47,806 nt of DNA, taken from GW2011-AR15 sp964512765 (GTDB taxonomy: Archaea; Nanobdellota; Nanobdellia; Woesearchaeales; GW2011-AR15). Of the stretch, positions 1-7,616 are shown in pieces (position 1 is the stretch's first letter; every line of letters starts with the position of its first letter). A program made the position numbers and the translations under genes. The DNA lies in the NCBI GenBank assembly GCA_964512765.1, contig CAZEKF010000014.1, positions 1 through 47,806 on the forward strand, read 5' to 3'. The notes under the pieces were generated by a model that had not been told where the DNA came from, made no database searches, and worked only from the letters and a program-made list of their open reading frames with translations.

Positions 1-21
1 CTCAATATTTTTAATAAATGT

Positions 22-507
22 GTGGTATTTAAAAGTTTGGTTTTAAATATAAGTTCTTTTTACCTTGCAGCGATGAAAGTAGAATTTGAAAAAAACCTTA
101 CAATTATGAAAACACTTGGTATTTTTTTAGTTACAGCTACAAAAGTTTATATTGATTATGCACGTGAAATTGGCATTAATTTACCAATGAAAATATTCCT
201 GGTTTACACGTTATATCCTGTTATTTTCATCTTAATGTATCCGTTGTTTAAACAAGTAAAACAACATAAGAAAAAAAGTGAAGATTATTTTAAATTTCTT
301 AATGATATAATGCACATTAACTTTGTTTTCCTAGGTTTATTTATAATTGTTTTAATAACTATGGAATTCTGGAAAAAATGGCTATTAACAATGGTTTATT
401 TTAGCTTAGGAATATTATTATTAAACTCATTAATCATGTTTTTATCCTTGTTACTTAGTTGGTTATATTTACACATACAAAGTAACAAAAGCGAAACATT
501 TATATAG
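22..507 (+). CDS. Multi-pass membrane protein of unknown function, possibly 5'-partial
   Basis: I do not recognise this protein. It has an amphipathic N-terminal part, then three or four hydrophobic stretches (about residues 56-75, 98-118 and 125-155), so it is probably a small integral membrane protein with short basic loops. The reading frame stays open to the left edge of the window, so the gene may begin further upstream. Inside the window the candidate starts are GTG at 22 and ATG at 73, and neither has a clear Shine-Dalgarno site. It ends 23 bp before the next start, but that gene has its own promoter, so the two need not be co-transcribed. Confidence 0.55.
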   Translation: MVFKSLVLNISSFYLAAMKVEFEKNLTIMKTLGIFLVTATKVYIDYAREIGINLPMKIFLVYTLYPVIFILMYPLFKQVKQHKKKSEDYFKFLNDIMHINFVFLGLFIIVLITMEFWKKWLLTMVYFSLGILLLNSLIMFLSLLLSWLYLHIQSNKSETFI

Positions 508-518
508 TAGTACTACTA
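491..518 (+). promoter_or_regulatory. BRE/TATA promoter plus 14-bp palindrome upstream of the 531 gene
   Basis: GCGAAAC (491-497) followed by ATTTATATA (498-506) is a good archaeal BRE-TATA pair, with its centre about 29 bp from the ATG at 531. This predicts a leaderless or nearly leaderless transcript. A perfect 14-bp palindrome, TAGTAGTACTACTA (505-518), overlaps the downstream edge of the TATA box, where a bound repressor would block initiation. A related palindromic core occurs before the AbrB/PhoU-like gene (15023-15040). Confidence 0.55.
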
Positions 519-530
519 CTCAGTGATAAA

Positions 531-1931
531 ATGACACAAGTTGAAGAATCATTAGAAAGGTTAATGGTGGATTTGTCGCCTTTGTTTCATAATGTATTAA
601 GTAGTGCAGATATTGAAACAGATTATGAGACTTTAAGACAAGATTTTAATAATTTGGTTGGCAGAGTTCGAGATCATTATGCAAATGCTGCAAATCAAAA
701 TCGAGTAACACCAATCCAAGACATTACGTGGAATACAGCTTTAAATCCAGACAATGAACAAGTTATAGGTGAAGCTTTAGAAAGATTTTTCAATACATAT
801 TTTACATATCAATCAGGAAGAAGAATAAGGAGAACAGACACTGTTACTCATCTTAACCAAATTTCTCAATTGCTTCAAAGCGCTAATACTTTCCAAACAT
901 TAATTAATTATTATCAACTTGTTGCTTCTGGTTCAGTTAATTTAGCAACTAATTATACCAACTTCCAAACTTTTAATCCTTTATCGATCCATGACTCAAA
1001 CACAGCTGTTGTAAATTGTCTAGATATTGTTCCTGCAACAGATACAAGTGATAATGCCTCTACTATGATGAATCATTTAATGCAGCATGGAGAAGATCAT
1101 TATGCACAAGTTTCATTATCTGAAGCAGTTAATAGATTATCAACAAAAAAGAGAAGACGACAAAACAAGAACCGTTTTAGACGAACTCTAAACGTTGGTT
1201 CTAAAGTTTTTGCTAGAGATTCATTTTTAGTCTTACCTGACAATTGGTTTTCAGGAGTAAGAAATAATGCTTATATAAATGATTCTGATAACCAGTTAAT
1301 GTATGCTTTATCTAGAGCTAATGAAAGGTTTAATATTATTAGAAGATATAGAAGAAATTTAAGACAGCTTGGAAGAGCAAAAACATTGGATAGAGCTGTA
1401 CAAGCTTATGAATCTTTCGTAGACACAGCTGTAGACTTTAATGCAGAATTAAGTGATGAAAATGAAGGACTAATGAGACATTATGGTCGAGAAAGATTAA
1501 GAAATCTTAATAATGAACTTTTAGAAAACTATATACCTTGGTTCAGACCAATTAAACGTGCAATTGTTAGAGGAAGTGAAGCTTTACAGGATGTTGTAGA
1601 GTCTGAAGAAGAAGATTTTAGAATAGCTCGAAGAGTTACAAGAGGCCTAACAGGACAAACTGAATTTTCACATGCTAATTCGCCAATTGAAGTTTATCAA
1701 AATCATGAAAGGCTTTATTTAGCAGCAGTTGGCGCAGCTGGAGTTGGCATGGCAATTAAATTCATACCTGGATTATTTGATTCAATGAATACTCGGAAAG
1801 GTAGATTATTTAATTATATGCTTGGAGTTGTAACAGGTAATACAGAAAGAATAGCAACTACAATTAGAGAAGAACAAACTCATAAAAGAATAAAAAATAG
1901 ATATAAGCAACTTAAAAAATTACCTGTGTAG
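531..1931 (+). CDS. Hypothetical 466-aa helical protein with C-terminal hydrophobic segment
   Basis: Not recognised. The protein is largely alpha-helical and rich in Asn, Gln and Arg, with a strongly basic patch (KKRRRQNKNRFRR) near residues 206-218. One hydrophobic stretch near residues 397-416 (LYLAAVGAAGVGMAIKFIPG) could be a tail-proximal membrane anchor. There is no N-terminal signal peptide. The ATG at 531 sits about 29 bp from a strong TATA box, which supports it as a leaderless start. It is convergent with the 1940-2770 gene, 8 bp between stops. No function can be assigned. Confidence 0.6.
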   Translation: MTQVEESLERLMVDLSPLFHNVLSSADIETDYETLRQDFNNLVGRVRDHYANAANQNRVTPIQDITWNTALNPDNEQVIGEALERFFNTYFTYQSGRRIRRTDTVTHLNQISQLLQSANTFQTLINYYQLVASGSVNLATNYTNFQTFNPLSIHDSNTAVVNCLDIVPATDTSDNASTMMNHLMQHGEDHYAQVSLSEAVNRLSTKKRRRQNKNRFRRTLNVGSKVFARDSFLVLPDNWFSGVRNNAYINDSDNQLMYALSRANERFNIIRRYRRNLRQLGRAKTLDRAVQAYESFVDTAVDFNAELSDENEGLMRHYGRERLRNLNNELLENYIPWFRPIKRAIVRGSEALQDVVESEEEDFRIARRVTRGLTGQTEFSHANSPIEVYQNHERLYLAAVGAAGVGMAIKFIPGLFDSMNTRKGRLFNYMLGVVTGNTERIATTIREEQTHKRIKNRYKQLKKLPV

Positions 1932-1939
1932 AAACTTTT

Positions 1940-2770
1940 TTATTTTGATTGTTTATCTTGTTTTTTTAATGTATCACTAACAGCAATTGCTTGTCTTACA
2001 GTGTCTTTAATTACTTTTATTGAAGAAACCGTATTTTGAAGATATTGATAAGCTTTTTTCACAGTTTCAACTAACACGCCTTCGTCTTGCAAATATTGAG
2101 CTATTTTTTCCTTTAGTTTTTCTGGAGATTTGATTTTTTTCCTAAATATATCAGCAATAATAGCAATAAATTCATCTAAATCTTTTTCAATTCTTTGAAC
2201 AACAGCTGATTCAGTGTCCTTATATTCCCTCACTCCCTGAAGCTGAGCAAATTTTTGTGGCTCTTCATGTGTAATCCTTCTACATAAACTAATTAAAGTT
2301 GGGTTTCCATTATTTTGTTCTAATTGTGTTGTATGTTCATCCAGTTTCCTTATAACGTGAGTTTCTTTTCTACTTTCTCTCCACATTATAAACCTGACTC
2401 CTCGTTTTATCTGTGCAACATCATTATGTAACTTTTTCTTAAAATCAGTACTATTAGCAACAACTTTTGAATAAAACTCTGGATCTTCTGCAGGATGTTG
2501 AGAAATTTTTACAATATATTCATGAAAGCTGTGTAATTGTGTTGATGTTACTTCTTCAACTGTTCCCAGGTTTCGTAATACTTTTTCTGTCTGGGCTAAA
2601 ATAGCATTTAACATTGTTAAGTCTGATACAACTGATTTTAATAATTTGTTAGGAAGAACATTCGAAGCTTGAATTACAACTCCTTGTTTTAACTGTGCAA
2701 TTACTTGCGCTTTTTCAGCCATGCCTGCTATTTCAGCAGATTTCATGGTTTCTTCATAAATGTTTCCCAT
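1940..2770 (-). CDS. Hypothetical helical protein, second gene of a two-gene operon
   Basis: A 276-aa soluble, almost entirely helical protein with coiled-coil character and no signal peptide or membrane segment. It has no motif I recognise. It lies 11 bp downstream of the membrane protein at 2782-3864 on the same strand and shares that gene's promoter, so the two are probably co-expressed. A cytoplasmic partner of the membrane protein is plausible but only inferred from position. Start ATG at 2770; no strong ribosome-binding site, as expected for close coupling to the upstream stop. Confidence 0.6.
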   Translation of the reverse strand: MGNIYEETMKSAEIAGMAEKAQVIAQLKQGVVIQASNVLPNKLLKSVVSDLTMLNAILAQTEKVLRNLGTVEEVTSTQLHSFHEYIVKISQHPAEDPEFYSKVVANSTDFKKKLHNDVAQIKRGVRFIMWRESRKETHVIRKLDEHTTQLEQNNGNPTLISLCRRITHEEPQKFAQLQGVREYKDTESAVVQRIEKDLDEFIAIIADIFRKKIKSPEKLKEKIAQYLQDEGVLVETVKKAYQYLQNTVSSIKVIKDTVRQAIAVSDTLKKQDKQSK

Positions 2771-2781
2771 TTTTCATTCAT

Positions 2782-3864
2782 TTAAGGTGTATATATCGGT
2801 AAATTTATTCCATAACCTAATGGTCCTGCTCCCCTTAAAGTATTCATATCCGTCAAATACTGTGTCATTTGTACAATAAATTTTGCTCTCACATTTACAT
2901 ACTTTCTTCTAACTCCTCTTCTAAATTTAGTCATGACATTATCTGTGTTAAAATTTTCTACTGTGCCATTTATACTTGAGGCAAGTGCATTGATTGCTGT
3001 AGAAAGCCCTCTCAAAGAAGGAATCATCATGTTATGGGCGGGTCCAGGTGGTGCTGCCCCCAATCCAGTAAAAGTATTAAAGGTATCCTCCCATCTTTTA
3101 AACAATTTCTTGAATTCCTTATAATCCTTATGAAACTTTTTCAGTCTTTCTTTTACTTCACGTTTTCTTTCACTGGCATCATCACCTGTTTCCTCTTCAC
3201 CATCATCTCCATCATCACCAAAAACATCATCATCTCCACCACCATCATCTTTCTTTTTCCCTCCGCCCATTAAAAGCCATATGATTGCATAGAACATCAT
3301 TATGGACCCAATCATACGCATTAATTCAGACAGGGTTAAACTGAACAATATGTCTCGTGAGTTCCATGGTGCAGTTTGAAAAAACAATTGGTTAAGTAAA
3401 AGTATTGCGACGCTTATTATCAAAAGTACAACTGCAGGTTTTGAACCTGTTGTTTTCGCCATACCTTGCACAATCTGGATAATAGATATGATAAACAATG
3501 CTACAATAACAATGCTAAACGCGTAAAACATGCCTTCTATTGTTTTAATTGGAAGAAAAGCTACCCCACCCAAAGATAAAAACATTGCAATTACTTTTGC
3601 ATATTTTTGTGCGGTGCTATCATCTTTTTTCCAGAACGGCGTGGCTCTGATAACGTTCAATAAAATGTTAAGTGCAACTATCCAGATGATTAACCTCATA
3701 AAAATATGAGAATATTGCGGGTCATTAGCAAATCCAAATATTGCATCAGCAACGTCAAACACTGGTTTGAATATATCTGCATAATCTTGCGCGTACGCAA
3801 TCTGTGAATTAAGAAATAATACTAACAAAACTATCCAAAACTTATTAAGTTTCTTCAACTTCAT
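2782..3864 (-). CDS. Secreted/multi-pass membrane protein with acidic cytoplasmic loop, unknown function
   Basis: This 360-aa protein begins with a signal peptide (basic KLKKLNK, a hydrophobic core, then an AYAQ cleavage-like site near residue 26). It continues with about five transmembrane helices to roughly residue 200. A very acidic Asp/Gly/Glu-rich linker (about residues 203-230) follows, then a Lys-rich helical tail. The linker may bind cations or basic partners. The overall plan, signal peptide plus membrane segments plus a helical tail, recalls TrbL/VirB-like or pilus-platform proteins, but no family motif is visible, so that is a guess. First gene of an operon with 1940-2770. Confidence 0.55.
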   Translation of the reverse strand: MKLKKLNKFWIVLLVLFLNSQIAYAQDYADIFKPVFDVADAIFGFANDPQYSHIFMRLIIWIVALNILLNVIRATPFWKKDDSTAQKYAKVIAMFLSLGGVAFLPIKTIEGMFYAFSIVIVALFIISIIQIVQGMAKTTGSKPAVVLLIISVAILLLNQLFFQTAPWNSRDILFSLTLSELMRMIGSIMMFYAIIWLLMGGGKKKDDGGGDDDVFGDDGDDGEEETGDDASERKREVKERLKKFHKDYKEFKKLFKRWEDTFNTFTGLGAAPPGPAHNMMIPSLRGLSTAINALASSINGTVENFNTDNVMTKFRRGVRRKYVNVRAKFIVQMTQYLTDMNTLRGAGPLGYGINLPIYTP

Positions 3865-3957
3865 ATTACACTACTAAAATATTTCATATTTAATTATATA
3901 AACCTTTCTATTACATATTAGAAAATTATATAAACATGTTATTCACTTATTAAATTC
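3865..3957. promoter_or_regulatory. Divergent promoter region
   Basis: This 93-bp AT-rich interval separates two divergent genes. For the minus-strand membrane protein there is a TATA-like TTTATATAATT around 3893-3903, about 30 bp from its ATG (3864). For the plus-strand prepilin peptidase there is ATTATATAAAC at about 3925-3935, about 28 bp from its ATG (3958). Both spacings fit leaderless archaeal transcripts. Confidence 0.5.
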
Positions 3958-5058
3958 ATGTCAAAACCACAAGCAAGACCTGCACCTGCAGGAGGAGGAG
4001 CAAGAACATCACATTTTCATTTACCAGCGCAGTTCTTATTAGGTTTAATCTTTTTGGCAGGAGGCGCACTGCTATTATTAAAAAAAATCGGTAGAAATTA
4101 TTTGCCTTTCTTACCTGAGACAGCTTTAATTTATATTTGTGCAATNNNNNNNNNNNNNNNNNNNNNNNNNNNNNNNNNNNNNNNNNNNNNNNNNNNNNNN
4201 NNNNNNNNNNNNNNNNNNNNNNNNNNNNNNNNNNNNNNNNNNNNNAGCTACACAGACATTAAAACATTGGAAGTGCCTGACTGGTTAAATTATTCCTTGA
4301 TAGCTATAGGTTTAGGAGGTAATTTAATCTATTCAATAGCATTCTGGGATCACACATATATTTTAAGAAGTTTACTTGGATTTGGTGCTTCAATTATTAT
4401 TGGTTTATTAATGTTCTACACTGGCCAATGGGGCGGTGGTGACAGTAAAATGATATTCGGGTTAGGAGCATTATTAGGTTTAAGTTATCCCTTACAAATA
4501 GATTTCTATGTTAAGTTTTTAGTTAACATGCTATTTTTCGGTGCAGTGTACGGAATAGTATGGATCATTGTTATGTCAATAAAAAACAGAAGAAAGTTAT
4601 TCAAAAAAACTAAAATATTGTTTAGAAAACATTCAAGGTCAAGACTAATAACTGGTATTATTTCTGTGATTGGATTAATAATTGTATACTTCCTACCATT
4701 AGATAGTGAGTTTAAATTTATTTTTGCTGGAATGATACTTATGCTGTACTTTACAAATTATTTGTTAGTTTTTGTTAAAGCTGTTGAACAAGTATCCATG
4801 ATTAGGTTAATCGATCCTGAGAAACTTACAGAAGGTGACTGGATTGTTAAAGATATAAAAGTTGATGGTAAACGCATTGCAGGACCTAAAGATTTAGGTA
4901 TTAATAAAAAACAAATAAAGAAATTATTAGAATTTAAGCAACAAGGTAAAATTGATAAAGTTAAAGTTAAGTACGGTATACCGTTTGTACCTTCTTTCTT
5001 GTTTGCTATGATATACACGATTATCTTTAACAAAATTATTCTTTTAGCTTTTATTTAG
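3958..5058 (+). CDS. Prepilin/prearchaellin peptidase (A24 family), interrupted by an assembly gap
   Basis: After the gap the sequence shows both catalytic aspartates of the A24 family of membrane aspartyl peptidases: the Asp of SYTDIK (residue ~100 if the gap were exactly 100 nt) and the GGGD motif at ~159-162. These enzymes remove class III signal peptides from type IV pilin and archaellin precursors at the inner face of the membrane. At least five hydrophobic helices follow, then a soluble C-terminal region typical of archaeal members (residues ~275-345). Before the gap is a Pro/Ala/Gly-rich N-terminus and one hydrophobic helix. The gap is a placeholder, so it is unproven that the left and right parts are one gene; continuity of the frame is accidental. 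Confidence 0.7.
   Translation: MSKPQARPAPAGGGARTSHFHLPAQFLLGLIFLAGGALLLLKKIGRNYLPFLPETALIYICAXXXXXXXXXXXXXXXXXXXXXXXXXXXXXXXXXXSYTDIKTLEVPDWLNYSLIAIGLGGNLIYSIAFWDHTYILRSLLGFGASIIIGLLMFYTGQWGGGDSKMIFGLGALLGLSYPLQIDFYVKFLVNMLFFGAVYGIVWIIVMSIKNRRKLFKKTKILFRKHSRSRLITGIISVIGLIIVYFLPLDSEFKFIFAGMILMLYFTNYLLVFVKAVEQVSMIRLIDPEKLTEGDWIVKDIKVDGKRIAGPKDLGINKKQIKKLLEFKQQGKIDKVKVKYGIPFVPSFLFAMIYTIIFNKIILLAFI
4146..4245. other. Assembly gap (100 N)
   Basis: Exactly 100 N, the usual placeholder for a scaffold join of unknown length. The true distance and any sequence inside are unknown. It falls within the prepilin peptidase reading frame. Confidence 0.98.
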
Positions 5059-5107
5059 CAAAATATATAAATCTAGAAATCCTTATATTAATAATAGGGT
5101 GATTGTT

Positions 5108-5365
5108 ATGGAAAACGTTGAAAAACGTATGAACGAAATCAAAGCAAAAGATGATCCGTCACATGTTGAAATTCATAAATATGTCAGATACCTAATAAAT
5201 GTCAAAAAATACGCAGGTGAAGAAGTTTTAGAAGATGTTCCGCACTGGGAACTTGGTAAGGTAGAATCATCAATAAAATCTGTTGAACGTGAAAATTCTA
5301 AGCCTAGACCTAAAAGGTATTATGTTAGTTTAAAAGAACCGTTGGAAGATCCTAGTATAAAATAA
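5108..5365 (+). CDS. Small hypothetical charged protein
   Basis: An 85-aa soluble, highly charged protein with no recognised domain. Starts are possible at GTG 5099 or ATG 5108. I prefer 5108 because GGTGA (5098-5102), a classical archaeal Shine-Dalgarno sequence, would lie 5 nt upstream of it but would overlap the GTG. A TATA-like AAATATATAAAT at about 5061-5072 could supply a promoter. It is convergent with atpD, 3 bp between the genes. The C-terminus is basic and proline-containing (KPRPKRYY). Function unknown. Confidence 0.55.
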   Translation: MENVEKRMNEIKAKDDPSHVEIHKYVRYLINVKKYAGEEVLEDVPHWELGKVESSIKSVERENSKPRPKRYYVSLKEPLEDPSIK

Positions 5366-5368
5366 ACA

Positions 5369-5983
5369 TTATCTTTTCTTTTTAATCCTTTTACTTCTAA
5401 AAATAGTTTCTCGTTCTTGTTCTTCTAACCGTAGCTCGATAAAAGCTTTTAACCTGGTTAGTTTAGGTATGACTTCGAACTCAAGTGCATTTACTCTTCG
5501 TTTAGTTTTATCAATCTCGTCTAATAACCTGATCATAGAAGTTTCAACTTCCGCTACTAGTATAATAAATTCAAGAAGTTCTTCGTACGCATTTGTTGCT
5601 TCGTTAATAGCAGCGCTTGTGTTAACAACACCGTACCCTCTGTCAAGGATTTCTTTTTTAACATGATCACTCTGAATATTAGGAACAACAACACCCATGA
5701 TGTTTTTATTTTCTACTTCAATCATTGGCTTGTTTTTAATAGCCATTGCAACTGATTTTATTGCTAAATCACTATCTACAATCCTAGCAACATTAATCTT
5801 TTTAACAGCTTCTTTATACTTTTCAGTCATTTCTTTTCTAACAGACTTTGTCTGGTTAAGAATGTCATAGAATTCAAGTATTAAACCGTCTCGTTTCTTT
5901 TTAAGAAGTTTATATCCTGAGTTAGCTAATTTAATCTTATTCTTTAGCTTAATCAATTCACTTCTTGTAGGTTTTATTTCCAT
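5369..5983 (-). CDS. atpD: A-type ATP synthase subunit D (central stalk)
   Basis: A 204-aa protein beginning MEIKPTRSELIKLKNKIKLA, the typical opening of A/V-ATPase subunit D. Long N- and C-terminal helices form the coiled-coil rotor shaft inside the A3B3 head. Length is normal for the family. It is the last gene of the ATPase cluster, separated from atpB by 184 bp packed with hairpins (6030-6134), so its expression may be set separately. A weak GGT ribosome-binding site precedes the ATG at 5983. Confidence 0.93.
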   Translation of the reverse strand: MEIKPTRSELIKLKNKIKLANSGYKLLKKKRDGLILEFYDILNQTKSVRKEMTEKYKEAVKKINVARIVDSDLAIKSVAMAIKNKPMIEVENKNIMGVVVPNIQSDHVKKEILDRGYGVVNTSAAINEATNAYEELLEFIILVAEVETSMIRLLDEIDKTKRRVNALEFEVIPKLTRLKAFIELRLEEQERETIFRSKRIKKKR

Positions 5984-6029
5984 TATTGTAACCTATTTGA
6001 CTTATTTTATTATTTTTTTATTTTATTAA

Positions 6030-6134
6030 GGGATAATCCCAAAAGACTCCTTACATACTAAGGATTTTTATTTGCTTTTTTGCCCCTGCAAAAAAGCCCA
6101 TTGTAAAGGGAGCTTGAGGGATTTAATCCCTCAA
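6030..6134. repeat. Block of consecutive hairpins between atpB and atpD
   Basis: In order on the plus strand: GGGATAATCCC (6030-6040); TCCTTA/TAAGGA arms around a CATAC loop (about 6047-6063); GCTTTTTTGC/GCAAAAAAGC, 10-bp perfect arms with a 4-nt loop (6074-6097); a CCC...GGG pair (about 6097-6110); and TTGAGGGATT/AATCCCTCAA, 10-bp arms around a single T (6114-6134). Almost every base is in a potential stem. The block is inside the ATPase cluster, so it could attenuate, process or stabilise the mRNA, or end the main transcript before atpD. Confidence 0.75.
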
Positions 6135-6167
6135 TATATATATTATTAAATTTTTATCTTTTCTCAA

Positions 6168-7616
6168 TTACTTTGCTCTTTTTAACTTATCTTTATCTTC
6201 GCCTGATTCTAACGGTACTTCATGTTTAGCTCCTTCTAATTTAACATCTTCGTCACCGTAATACTTATCTCTTAACTCAGGTTTGATTCTTGTTAAATCT
6301 TTTTTAGGCAACATTCTAAGCAGGTCCCAACCAATGCCAAGTGTTGTTTTAATATCTCTGTCTTCTCTAGGATCTTGCTGTACAAACTTTTTCTCAAACT
6401 CTTCAGCAAACTTAAGCAACCTTTTATCTCTATCACTTAAAGCTTCTTCACCAACAATCGCTACTAATCCTCTTAGGTCACGACCTTCAGCATAAAACGC
6501 GTATAACTGGTCTGAAACTTGTTTATGATCTTCACGTGTTTTTTCAGGACCAATACCTGCGTTCATTAACCGAGATAGTGAAGGTAAAACGTCAACAGGC
6601 GGATAAATACCTTTCCTGTGCAATTCTCTGCTCAGTACAATCTGTCCTTCTGTAATATATCCTGTAAGATCAGGGATAGGATGTGTAATATCATCACCAA
6701 CCATTGTTAAGATTGGAAATTGTGTAATACTACCTTTTTTACCTTTGATCATACCCGCTCTTTCAAAATTTGACGCAAGGTCAGTATACATGTACCCTGG
6801 GTATCCACGCCTACCTGGAATTTCTTCACGCGCAGCACCAATTTCCCGTAATGATTCGCAATAATTGGTCATGTCAGTGTAAATAACCAGAACGTGCATA
6901 TCTTTTTCAAACGCTAGGTATTCAGCAGTTGTCAAAGCCATTTTTGGTGTGATTAAACGTTCAACTGCAGGGTCGTCTGCTAAATTTAAAAATACAACAG
7001 CTCTCTGTAACGCACCAGTCTCTTCAAAATCTTTCATAAAATACTGTGCTTCTTCGTTTGTAATACCCATTCCAGCAAAAATAACTGCGAACTTACCTTC
7101 TTGTCCAGGCACTTTTGCTTGCCTAGCTATCTGTAACGCAATTTCGTTGTGCGGCAACCCTGACCCTGAAAAAATCGGTAATTTTTGTCCTCTAACAAGT
7201 GTATTAGTTGCGTCAATTGTTGAAACTCCTGTCTGGTAAAAGTCAGCTGGACTTTTTCTAATGTAAGGGTTAATAGCTGCTCCGTTTATGTCCAATCTTT
7301 TTTCTGGAACAATTTCTGGTCCACCATCTCTTGGTTTACCAGCTCCTGTCAAGATACGACCAAGCATTTTTTCAGAAACATTAAGTTTAATAGTCTCACC
7401 CAAAAATTTAACCCATGAAGATTTGTCAAGTTTACTTGTACCTTCAAACACCTGGACAACTACAAGGTCGTCGCTTGTGTCAAGAACCTGGCCGTTTTTA
7501 ATAGTACCGTCTGATAATTTGATAGAGACAAGTTCACTGTATCCTACTGGATGTGTTTTTTTAACAAAAACTAAAGGACCAGCAATTCTGTTAATTGTTT
7601 TATATTCTTTTTGCAT
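6168..7616 (-). CDS. atpB: A-type ATP synthase subunit B (regulatory, non-catalytic)
   Basis: A 482-aa subunit B of the A1 head. Three copies alternate with subunit A and bind nucleotide without catalysing hydrolysis. In place of a Walker A loop it has the degenerate FSGSGLPHNEIA (residues 149-160), diagnostic of subunit B. Further family blocks follow, including MGITNEEAQYF and the IPDLTGYITEGQIVLSR region. Its ATG overlaps the atpA stop by one base (TAATG), so the two are translationally coupled, in keeping with their 3:3 stoichiometry. The last ~20 residues are a charged extension. Confidence 0.96.
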   Translation of the reverse strand: MQKEYKTINRIAGPLVFVKKTHPVGYSELVSIKLSDGTIKNGQVLDTSDDLVVVQVFEGTSKLDKSSWVKFLGETIKLNVSEKMLGRILTGAGKPRDGGPEIVPEKRLDINGAAINPYIRKSPADFYQTGVSTIDATNTLVRGQKLPIFSGSGLPHNEIALQIARQAKVPGQEGKFAVIFAGMGITNEEAQYFMKDFEETGALQRAVVFLNLADDPAVERLITPKMALTTAEYLAFEKDMHVLVIYTDMTNYCESLREIGAAREEIPGRRGYPGYMYTDLASNFERAGMIKGKKGSITQFPILTMVGDDITHPIPDLTGYITEGQIVLSRELHRKGIYPPVDVLPSLSRLMNAGIGPEKTREDHKQVSDQLYAFYAEGRDLRGLVAIVGEEALSDRDKRLLKFAEEFEKKFVQQDPREDRDIKTTLGIGWDLLRMLPKKDLTRIKPELRDKYYGDEDVKLEGAKHEVPLESGEDKDKLKRAK

